From: Clitoria ternatea
Taxonomy: Eukaryota > Streptophyta > Magnoliopsida > Fabales > Fabaceae
NCBI GenBank assembly: GCA_037962975.1
Contig: CM075674.1
Location: 39,384,501-39,448,500 of the forward strand
Length of the DNA stretch: 64,000 bases
Reading direction: 5' to 3'
In this document: one piece after another, positions 1-8,434 of the stretch
How the letters are laid out: each line of letters starts with the position of its first letter
Numbering within the stretch: the first letter of the stretch is position 1
The notes under the pieces: model-generated
The model's input: only the letters and a program-made list of their open reading frames with translations
Database searches by the model: none
Told to the model about the DNA's origin: nothing
Program-made: the position numbers and the translations under genes

Positions 1-2
1 AT

Positions 3-254
3 GGGGGAAAGTTAGTCACAGTGGCGGATGGTCGTCACGAGGATCCACCGACGTCCTTGTATGGTTTGGCTCCTCTTCCTGAGGGTCAAACCATGGGACC
101 AGATTATGTCTTTCCTGTGTCCGAGGTTCCCTCTTCTGAAAAAAGGGCTGAGGCTCCTGGAGGTGAGACTCCTGCGGAGGTTCCAAAGGAAGGGGGACGA
201 GAGCCTTGTGCTGAGGAGGCGCAAAAAACTGAAGAACAGATTCCTCCTCCGTAA
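3..254 (+). pseudogene. C-terminal end of a first copy of the Tat antisense accessory gene
   Basis: Read from base 3, this frame is open to a TAA at 252-254 and matches the end of the gene at 2108-4634. Shared pieces include GKLV, a DxRHExPP stretch and LAPLPEGQTMGP against FAPLPKGQSMGP. The last 40 or so residues differ and are rich in Pro, Glu and Gly. The 5' part lies outside the window, so it is unknown whether this copy is intact. What follows (a GTGTACCGGGATCAACTCCGG stretch, then tandem repeats) also corresponds to what follows the second copy, so a whole module was duplicated and then diverged. Confidence 0.75.
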
Positions 255-682
255 TTTTGTTTTCATTTACATGTATAGTTGTGTACCGGGATCAACTCCG
301 GATTTTGAACTATTGTATGTAATTTCATTTCAATGAATGAATTTTGGTTGAAGAAATTTGTCTTCATTGTTTCATGTATATATAAATCGTTACTAATCCG
401 TTCAGTGTAATTAATCTTAAGGCCGGATTGATATAATAGCCTCGGAAGATTAAATAACAAATAAAATTTAGAACGGATAAATATATACATGTCCCCAAGT
501 GCGTATTAAGAAGAAGGTGCCTGTCTCTGGGGCATGATCCTTAATTCTTTTGGGGAAAGATGGGTCGATCCGCTGTTTAGCAAAGTAGTGTAACAGGACG
601 GATGACTGCTTCTAACCCGTAATATTCTTACATATTGTTCCAAGTTTAGGGAACCGCAAGGAAGTGGTGTTTGAGTCCTTTA
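255..682. other. 3' flank of accessory gene copy A, non-coding
   Basis: This stretch has no credible gene. Its start, with a CCGGGATCAACTCCGG imperfect palindrome (CCGGxxxAxCTCCGG), corresponds to 4680-4710 behind the second accessory gene. It is probably the 3' untranslated and spacer region of copy A. The identity with copy B is patchy, which suggests an old duplication. Confidence 0.5.
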
Positions 683-1380
683 TCATAAGGATGATGATGG
701 GAGTTTTTTCTACACCAGGAGTTACGTTGTTGTATCACAGAATAGGTGATAAAGAGTATCCGTCCTGGGAGAATACCACTAGAAAGCGAAAGTGCGGACT
801 GACTTTCAGAATTTTCCATCATAAAGATGATTATGAGTATTGATCATGCCAGGTGTTTTATCATTAAACCACTTCATAAGTGATTGAGATCATCCGTCTT
901 GGGGATGTGTACGATACCAGGAACTACATCATCAGGTCACATATTAGGTGATTGAGATCATCCGTCCTTTGGGTGTGTATGGCGCCAGGAGTTACATCGT
1001 CAGATCACAGCATGGGTGATTGAGATCATCCGTCCTGGGCAGGTACACCGCGTTAGGAGTTACATCGTCATATCACATAATGGGTGACTGAGGTTATCCG
1101 TTCTGGAAAAGTACACATCGTCAAGAGTTACATCGTCAGATCACAGATTAAGTGATTTAGATAATCCATCCTGGAGACATTTTTCAATCGTAGGAGTACG
1201 GATTGAGTGAATACTTTCATCGTAAGAACGATGATGAGAATTGTTCATACCAGGAGTTACATCGTCGAATCACTGAATAGGTGATTGAGATCATCCGTCC
1301 TGGAATGATTATTGGAGTTCTTCATACCAGGAGTTACATCATCGAATCACTGAATAAGTGATTGAGATCATCCGTCCTGG
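683..1380. repeat. Tandem array of about 75 bp units with a short stem-loop, copy A
   Basis: About nine degenerate units share the core GAGTTACATCGTC, then a short inverted repeat, then GATCATCCGTCCTGG. Examples of the inverted repeat are TATCAC (733-738) with GTGATA (746-751), AATCAC (1268-1273) with GTGATT (1281-1286), and AATCAC (1345-1350) with GTGATT (1358-1363). In each case the spacer is exactly 7 bases. The array lies between the end of accessory gene copy A and the upstream region of copy B. A shorter block of the same family lies at 5895-6031 behind copy B. A run of about 24 T follows at 1384-1407. Confidence 0.8.
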
Positions 1381-1407
1381 TGAATTTTTTTTTTTTTTTT
1401 TTTTTTT

Positions 1408-2107
1408 GCATCCATCCGAAATATCCGAAATCCGAGACGAAATCCGAGTATTACCTCTACTAGCCCCCTAGCTGATGTGAGGAAGCAGTTGTCTTGCTCA
1501 TATGAGCTATATTGACCATTGTACGTCTGAATTTCGGATTTACACCGAAGTGTAAATATCCGTTCTGGGAACCATGATCCGTAGTGATGAAATTTTAAGG
1601 GCGGATTCTACAATGGAAATATCAGAAGTTTATCGAATTTCGCAACCCTTGGTATTCGGGTAATGGTGGCCACGTTTCTAATGATTGGACATTTAATGCC
1701 TTAATTCACGTGGGCGCGCCATTATTGCATTAAGTGCGCATGTCTTAGTAACCGTCACACATAGTCTTGTTGGGCCTAGGATTTAGTTTTAATAGGCCCA
1801 TTTCGGTGGCTCTGTGACAAAATGATGGCATTTTCGCGCCATGTAGTACTAAACGACAATTTTGGTCCACTAAACGGGGAGTCGTTTGGGGGTAAACGAC
1901 GGATTGTGTTTAGTGGGTATTTGAAAAATTTTTGTGCCCTGATACAGGCATATTTGGCAATCTCAGTTACCATTTCTTCTTGCTTCTTTGACGACCCTCT
2001 GCAAAAGTTCCAAGAAGTTCTTCGTGTCCACCTCTGTGAATTTCAATTCACTATCCTTAGGTAACCACTTTCCCTTCGTTTTTTGCATCTCTTTTCAATA
2101 TTTGAGA
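1408..2107 (+). promoter_or_regulatory. Upstream region of the antisense accessory gene
   Basis: This 700-base stretch separates the copy A repeat array from the start codon at 2108. It should hold the promoter and 5' untranslated region of the accessory gene, which is transcribed against gag-pol. It contains short dyads such as GTTTAGTGG/CCACTAAAC near 1865-1915. I see no convincing TATA box at a normal distance. An upstream in-frame ATG at 1988 would add 40 residues, but those residues are unlike the rest and the 2108 start sits in a better context (GAGAATGGC). Confidence 0.4.
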
Positions 2108-4634
2108 ATGGCTAGGAAGGGTGTTAGCTTCAGTGGCGTTAGCCCTAGAGGAAGAGGAGGAAGGGCTTTGGCTCAAAACCCTAATGTTCGTGGTGGGAGG
2201 ATCCCAGTGATCTTCCAATCGAGGCCACAGTATACAGGGGGGGAGGAATCGCAATATCAAAGGCGAAGGGTGATTATACCCTCTTCAGAGTCTTCCTCCT
2301 CCAGTGAGAGTGTCGAAAGTGGGGATTTGTATCTCTCTGATGATGTGAAATTTTATCGCAGCATCAAAGCTTTCACAATGGTGACGAAGAAAGCCACTGG
2401 GAGAAAATCGTCTGAAGGGGAATCCCCTTCCGAGAAGTATATCTTGAAGACCCAATCCGGCCTCTGCAATGTGGTTGCACACCGGATAGACTGGGTGAAA
2501 TTCCAACAGAAACGCCCATTCAGCTGGGTGGCTGAGGAATTTCGTGAGACACCGTCCGTCCACGCTCGGGAGGATGAAGGGGAGCTGGAGCCGCGGTTTA
2601 CCGTTTGGAAGAAGGACAAATACAAATGGTGTTTTAATGTATTCGCTCCCCTTCCATCGGTACGGATATGCCACACACCGGACGAGAAGTCCTTGTTCAT
2701 GTATGATTTTCTATTTCTGAACTTGGGTGTGCGTTTCCCCTTGACGAAGTTTGAGATGGGAGTCCTGAGATTCTTGGACTGCGCTCCCTCGCAACTTCAC
2801 CCTAATGGATGGGGGCTGGTCCGCTCTCTTGAAGTGCTTGGGGAGCACTTCAACTTTAAACCGACGGTGGCCATACTTTTCTACTTCACTCAAGTGGTCC
2901 GTCATGCGAATAAGGAGAAAGGAGGAGTGAGCTTGATATCCCTCCGGACTATCTCCAAGATCATCAACTTCGAGGCGTACACTGACTCCGCCAAAGTTGA
3001 TGGGCGTTCATTCAAGTCCTATTTCACGAAGATTAGCGTCCATCCGAATGAATCAATTTTTTGGTTAACTGAAGATGGGATTCCAAAATTCCCAGTGACT
3101 TGGACGCACGAACATTTTTTGTTGACCTCCCAAGCGTACTATACCGAGGAGGACGAACTGAGCCCAACTTCGATCTCTGTTCTTTCGGCTCTGCAGTCCT
3201 ACACGGCCTCACACCAATTTTTCTCCTGCAGGCGTTTGTTAGGACCAAAGTCTACTCGCGAGGAGTATTTACGTAATTTCCCTGCCATTCTTAATGCGTT
3301 ATTATGTCATTTGCCTTGAAAATTTTACGTCTCTGATTGTGTCTTTTGATTGTGCAGGTGAAATTCAGGGCGAGTCACCAGAGATGAATAGGCTAAAAGG
3401 ACTCAAGGCCAGAGAGACTTCCGTTGCGGCTGAAAATGACATTCAGGCAAAGCGGAATTCTAAGAAGGCCACTGCTGAGACAATAATATTGACTTCATCT
3501 GCTGGTGACGATATTCCTCTGATCGAGGGCGGATCTGAGAAGGTGGTCGAGAAAAAGAAGAGGACCAAGCGTGATCCTTCGAAGACCTCAGACCGTCAAT
3601 CCTCGCCCAAAAAGCCAAAAATTTCAAGAGGGGCTGCTGAGCCAGGGCCTGCTAAGGAAAAGAGAGCGGAAGGGTCTATTCCGGATACTCCAAGTGATGT
3701 TATAACATATGGGGCGAAGCCAATAACGACTTATTTCGCGCCCAAAGCCTCTTGCCCTCTTGAAGATAGTTCCGGTCTTGTTCAACATCCGGTGTATGAG
3801 AGCTCCGTTCCTGAGGGCGTTCCCGAATCCTCACCCAAGGTGAAACCCTCGTTGAAGAGTGAAGAAATGATCAGAGCTTGCGACGACGGACAGAAGCACT
3901 TGGCTGAGTTATCCGAGCTCCTCAAGTCGGTTCGCGAGCTCACAGAAGAAAACGAGAGGCTCACCTCGGTGGTTGGCAAGAACAAGGCAATCATCCTCCA
4001 ATTAGAAGGAAAATTAAAAACTTCCAAAGAAGAAACTCAGAAGAAGGATGAAGAAATTGCCAAACTGAAAAATCTTGCCAAGGAGCTAGAGGGTCAAGTT
4101 TCTGATCAGAAGAAAATCAATGCTGACCTCAATGCTCATCTCTGCACGGAGAAGGAACGCTCTTCAAAGCTGGAAGAGGGGTTGAAGGAGGCTAAGGTCG
4201 TCCATTCTCTAGGAGTGGATGATTGGACACGTAAGGAAAAGGAGCTGCTATTAAAGCTGGCTGATTCGAATGGCGAGGTCAAGACCCTGAAAGCAGACTT
4301 GGACGATGCTGTAAACATGTGTGACCAAGCAGTCAAGGAGGCTTTCGGGTTGGCAGTTCGTCAAGTGCTATACCAGAATCCCAAGGTGTCAATTAATTTG
4401 AACGGTATTGATCCGTTCTATGAGTTTCACCAAGGGAAACTGGTGGCTGTCGTTGACAATCGTCATGAGAGTCCGCCTAACAGTCCTTATAAGTTTGCTC
4501 CTTTACCTAAAGGTCAATCAATGGGACCTTCCCTCCTGAAGCCCAAAAGTACAGGATCAAGCTCTCGCACTGAAGGAGGCAAGACCGGAGACAAAGGCAA
4601 AGGGAAGGAGGGAGACTCAAGCCAAAAAGAGTAG
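2108..4634 (+). CDS. Spliced antisense accessory protein of the Tat element (Transposase_28-like region plus coiled coil)
   Basis: Two overlapping open frames join through an intron at 3273-3357 (85 bp, GT-AG, polypyrimidine-rich end). Exon 1 is 2108-3272 and exon 2 is 3358-4634. The junction is phase-consistent (one base plus two bases make an Arg codon) and the product is 813 residues. The N-terminus is Arg/Gly-rich, followed by a Ser/Glu stretch. Residues about 197-345 (VRFPLTKFEMGVLRFL, APSQLHPNGWG) resemble the plant 'putative gypsy type transposon' domain, Pfam PF04195. Residues about 390-550 are Lys/Glu/Pro-rich and probably disordered. Residues about 560-720 are a heptad-like coiled coil rich in Glu, Lys and Leu. 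The gene is oriented against gag-pol and lies beyond integrase. Its function is unknown; a structural or regulatory role is possible. The frame is fully open, unlike the frameshifted pol. Confidence 0.8.
3273..3357 (+). other. Intron of the antisense accessory gene
   Basis: The donor is ACGTAATTT at 3273 and the acceptor is TTGATTGTGCAG ending at 3357. Removing it joins the two long frames in register, whereas reading through reaches a stop at 3317-3319. A related accessory gene fragment at 33960-36980 has an intron at the matching place (36764-36840, 77 bp), which supports the splice prediction. Confidence 0.8.
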
Positions 4635-4731
4635 CGCCTTCCTTATTTCCTTTTTCGTTTTATTGATTCGAATTCGCTGTGTTCCGGGATCAGCTCCGGA
4701 TTATTACACGAATTGTAATTCTTATTGAATC

Positions 4732-4737
4732 AATAAA
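4732..4737 (+). terminator. Possible polyadenylation signal of the accessory gene
   Basis: AATAAA lies 95 bases past the stop codon at 4634, inside an AT-rich 3' flank. A correctly placed near-upstream element would fit a plant transcript, but no cleavage site can be read from sequence alone. Confidence 0.45.
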
Positions 4738-5259
4738 AGAGTTTTTTACCTCCATTCTTGTTTAGTGAAAAACAACTTTAATAGAGGGACTGCATGTGTA
4801 TTGTATTATTCCGGATTTAAGTAATGAAGATCGGATTGTAAAACAAAATCTCCATACCGGACATATACATGCGAAATGAATTTCATAATAGAACCACCGC
4901 TTGTGAGGAAACACATCAGTGCCTCAAGAACGGCTTAAGGGGAATGATTGTGAGATCGTTTAGACGAGAGTTCATTCCTCAAATTATTCGTTAAACCGTT
5001 GATGTTGTCCCCCAGTATCATTTGGTGATTATCACTTTGAATAAACTCTGAGTAAGATTTTCACGTGAGAGATCTTGAGAATGAGGATTTAAAATAGAAA
5101 TTCCTCTTCAAATATTTCCGACTGAGGGATTTCAGGTGAATATGCCTTAGATTGTGGCGTACCCAAGTGAATTGTTTGTGTCGGAGTTCACGAGTTAGTT
5201 ATAAAACTTCCAAATAAAGAACTTCATAAGAGAGTATTAATCTGGAGTTCAGTATAACT
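4738..5259. other. Spacer between accessory gene and repeat block
   Basis: No open frame here looks real. The sequence is AT-rich with scattered CCGGAT words, corresponding loosely to the copy A flank (about 300-680). It lies between the 3' end of the accessory gene and the GTTCGGTTT repeats. Confidence 0.4.
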
Positions 5260-5893
5260 TACTTGTTGTGTTTGGAGTTCGGTTTGATCCTACTGTCCCA
5301 TGTCATATTTGGTGTTCGGTTTAATCCTACTAGCCGTTCTCCAATTGATCTTTGGTTTTATCTAATGACAATTCTTCACCGACGTTCGGTTTATCCTACT
5401 AGTCGTACTCAGAGTTCGGTTTAATCCTACAATCCGAGCCTTCGATACGGGGTTCAGATCAGGGCTAATCCTGAACCTACTGCGCCCGTCACTTGGGGTT
5501 CAGCGTGGTCTTGAAGAAGAACCAGCTTACTGCGCCCAAGCCTTCGCATGGGGTTCGGTTTGTGGCCTCGAAAGAGGACCAGCCCTACAACCCATGTAGT
5601 CTTCGAATGGGGTTCGGTTTGTGGCCTTGAAGAAGGACCAGCCCTACAACCCATGTAATCTCTGAATGGGGTTCGGTTTGTGGACTTAAAAAAGTGCCAG
5701 CCCTACAACCCATATCCTGAGGTTCGGTTTAATCCTACAACTCAGGTCTTCACCGACGTTCGGTTAATCCTACTAGTCGTACTCAGAGTTCGGTTTAATC
5801 CTACAATCTGGGCCTTCACCGGTGTTCAGCCAAACTTACTAACCGTACCCAGAGTTCGGTTTAATCCTACAATCTGGGCCTTCAATATTTACA
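5260..5893. repeat. Tandem repeats built on GTTCGGTTT
   Basis: Two interleaved unit types occur. From 5265 to 5430 and from 5718 to 5885 the unit is GTTCGGTTTAATCCTAC with a 15-30 base spacer. Between about 5450 and 5715 a longer unit of about 60 bases recurs roughly four times, with GGGGTTCGGTTTGTGGCC, then GAAGAAGGACCAGC, then CCTACAACCCATGTA. Small open frames in this block are by-products of the repeats. The block lies in the spacer between integrase and the accessory gene, where many Tat/Ogre elements also carry tandem repeats that can seed satellites. Confidence 0.8.
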
Positions 5894-5894
5894 C

Positions 5895-6031
5895 ACTCGA
5901 GGAGTTACATCGTCAATTACAGAATGGGTAATTGAGATCATCCGTCCTGAGTATGTTCTTGTGCGTTGCGCATATTCGAAGAGTTACATCGTCAACTACA
6001 GAATAAGTAGCTGATATCATCCGTCCTGAAT
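5895..6031. repeat. Two units of the stem-loop repeat, copy B
   Basis: Two units of the same family as 683-1380 follow accessory gene copy B. Their stems are AATTAC (5915-5920) with GTAATT (5928-5933), and CTAC (5996-5999) with GTAG (6007-6010), each with a 7-base spacer. The flanking GAGTTACATCGTC and ATCATCCGTCCTGA words are conserved. The stem letters differ from copy A on both arms together. Confidence 0.75.
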
Positions 6032-6206
6032 ATGCTTTTGTACACCGGATAAACTGAAAATCACAACATAAGAAAAACTCGAAAGAGTTAAATTGTTATG
6101 AGAGATTCTTATTAAATCAAAAATAAGAATTACAAGGAGAGCGTAGCTGTGAAAATAAATTCTCCAGTATTCAATCCAAGATAAGGATAGGAGAGTGTAG
6201 AAACAG
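6032..6206. other. Non-coding spacer after integrase
   Basis: This is an AT-rich stretch between the end of the integrase frame and the stem-loop repeats. No gene or recognisable signal is seen. Confidence 0.4.
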
Positions 6207-8372
6207 CTAGCTATAGTAGATGCGCAAGTTTTGGGTGTTCCATTTGTTTCGGATTGGAGTGCCATCAAGGTTTTCAAGGCGATAAGAGCCTTTGCCAGTG
6301 ACCTCGGATACCCTGTATGGGCCTTCCCAGTTTGGGGCTAATTTGCCTTGATGGGCGAATTTGTTCCCTATACTTGCTTTCCTCAAAACCAAATCTCCAA
6401 CGTTGAAAGTCCTTGATTGGACTCGTTTGTTATACCGGAGAGCAATTTTGGCTTTGATGGCTTGATCTCTGATGAAAGCGTCTTCTCTGAGTTCTTGTAT
6501 GACATCCATTTCAGATGCCAAGTTAGCATTGTTGGTTTCTTCAGAGAAGTACTTAACTCTTGTGGAAGCAATTTGCAGTTCCACAGGTATCATTGCCTCG
6601 ACCCCGTATGTTAGGCGATATGGGGATTCATTGGTGGATGAATGAGGCGTTGTCCGATATGCCCATAGGACATGACACAGCTGGTCTGTCCATCCGCCCT
6701 TGGCTTCACCAAGGCGCTTCTTTAGTCCCTTAAGCACCTCCCTGTTGGCCACTTCAGCTTGACCATTAGTTTGGGGATGTTCGACGGATGAGAATATTTG
6801 GGTTATTCCTAACCCTTCAAGTAAATCTGTGAATTTTCTATCCGTGAACTGGGTGCCATTATCTGTGACAATCCGTGCTGGGACCCCGAACCGTGTTATG
6901 ATGTTTTCATACATGAAACGACGAGTTCGGGCTGAAGTAATATGCACCACCGGCTCTGCTTCTATCCACTTAGTGAAATAATCGACCCCTACAATGAGAT
7001 ATTTGATGCCCCCAGGAGCAGTTGGAAAGGGGCCCAGAATATCCAATCCCCATTGGTAGAAAGGCCATGGAACAGCGGATGTGAAGAGTTCTTCCGCCGG
7101 TGTGTGGTGTAGGTTAGAGAATTTTTGGCAAGCGTCGCATTTTTTGACGAAGTCAATGGAGTCTTGCTTCATTGTGGGCCACCAGTATCCAGCTCTGAGG
7201 ATTTTTCGCATTAAGCTTCTTCCTCCGGCGTGGTGTCCACTCTGTCCTCCATGCACTTCCTCCATTACACCTTGCACCTCATCCTCTTTGAGACAAATTA
7301 AATAGGGCACAGAGAGTGCCCTTCTGTAGAGATTACCATCAATCATGGTGAAATACGGTAATTCTCTCCTTAACCTCGTCTTTTCCTTCTCATCTGTGGG
7401 TAGCTGTCCATCAGCCAAATAACGGATGTAAGGAGCCATCCATGTATCTCCGTAAAGGGAGTCAGTCATTATGGCGTTTAGAGAAGGGAAAAGAGGGATG
7501 CTGGGCGACGTTAGCGTGCTTTGAACCAGAGTAGTGGTGCTACCCGGTCGTTTAGTGCTTGCTAACCTGGAGAGTATATCCGCTCTCGTATTCTCTTCAC
7601 GTGGAACATGTTTGAACTCCACCTTTGAGAATTTCTCAGTCAACTCCTTGACACAGTTCAAGTATAATTGGAGTTGAGGTTCGCGAGCTTGATAATCTCC
7701 TAAGATCTGCGAAATCACCAGCTGTGAATCGCTACAGAGTGTCGCCTCAGAAGCTCCGATGTCAATTGCAGCTCTTAGCCCGGCCAAGCAAGCTTCGTAC
7801 TCAGCCTGGTTGTTGGATGTTTTGAAATTGAAACGAAGGGAGATCTCCAGGTGTACTCCGTCATCACTTTCGAGAACTACACCTGCTCCAGAGCCTCTTT
7901 GGTTTGATGAACCATCAACGTATATGGTCCAATGGACTCGAGGGTAATCCGGATCAGTCCCTGTCATTTCCACAATAAAGTCAGCCAGGACTTGAGCTTT
8001 AATAGCGCTGCGGGGTTCGTAGGATATATCAAACTCGGAGAGTTCAATAGACCATTTGATCATCCTCCCAGCGAGATCGGGCTTGATTAAGACAGAACGG
8101 AGTGGCAAATCCGTTCTCACTATGATTGGATGGGCGTGAAAGTACGGACGCAACCGTCGTGAGGCCCAAACAACAGCAATGGCGGCCTTTTCAATTTTTT
8201 GATACCGGATCTCAGCACCTTGCAAGGTCTTGCTAGTGAAATAGACCGGTCTTTGTCCATCAGGAGTTTCTTTTATCAAGGCAACGCCCAAAGCTTCATC
8301 TGAAATAGCCAAGTACAGAATGAGTGTGTCTTCGGGGTCAGGCTTTGTGAGAATGGGAGGTTTGGACAACAC
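6207..8372 (-). CDS. Tat pol C-terminal part: RNase H, second RNase H, integrase
   Basis: This 721-residue frame is the continuation of pol. Residues about 15-135 are the RT-linked RNase H region. Residues about 148-272 are a second RNase H with the expected acidic set (D153 in YVDGSS, E191, D215 in CSDSQ, D266). This second domain, called aRNH, is characteristic of Tat elements. Integrase follows with a His-His-Cys-Cys zinc site (H374, H380, C412, C415) and a DD(35)E triad (D444, D504, E540). The C-terminal region (residues 650-721) is a GPYRV-type integrase tail with no chromodomain. The Met at 8372 is not a natural start: this frame and the upstream frame are one polyprotein split by a one-base shift near 8450. 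The integrase and RNase H catalytic residues are all intact. Confidence 0.88.
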   Translation of the reverse strand: MLSKPPILTKPDPEDTLILYLAISDEALGVALIKETPDGQRPVYFTSKTLQGAEIRYQKIEKAAIAVVWASRRLRPYFHAHPIIVRTDLPLRSVLIKPDLAGRMIKWSIELSEFDISYEPRSAIKAQVLADFIVEMTGTDPDYPRVHWTIYVDGSSNQRGSGAGVVLESDDGVHLEISLRFNFKTSNNQAEYEACLAGLRAAIDIGASEATLCSDSQLVISQILGDYQAREPQLQLYLNCVKELTEKFSKVEFKHVPREENTRADILSRLASTKRPGSTTTLVQSTLTSPSIPLFPSLNAIMTDSLYGDTWMAPYIRYLADGQLPTDEKEKTRLRRELPYFTMIDGNLYRRALSVPYLICLKEDEVQGVMEEVHGGQSGHHAGGRSLMRKILRAGYWWPTMKQDSIDFVKKCDACQKFSNLHHTPAEELFTSAVPWPFYQWGLDILGPFPTAPGGIKYLIVGVDYFTKWIEAEPVVHITSARTRRFMYENIITRFGVPARIVTDNGTQFTDRKFTDLLEGLGITQIFSSVEHPQTNGQAEVANREVLKGLKKRLGEAKGGWTDQLCHVLWAYRTTPHSSTNESPYRLTYGVEAMIPVELQIASTRVKYFSEETNNANLASEMDVIQELREDAFIRDQAIKAKIALRYNKRVQSRTFNVGDLVLRKASIGNKFAHQGKLAPNWEGPYRVSEVTGKGSYRLENLDGTPIRNKWNTQNLRIYYS

Positions 8373-8434
8373 CTCCTTAAGCTCTTGGAAAGCTTTTTCT
8401 TGTTCCTGTCCCCACTCGAATTTCTTGGACTTTT

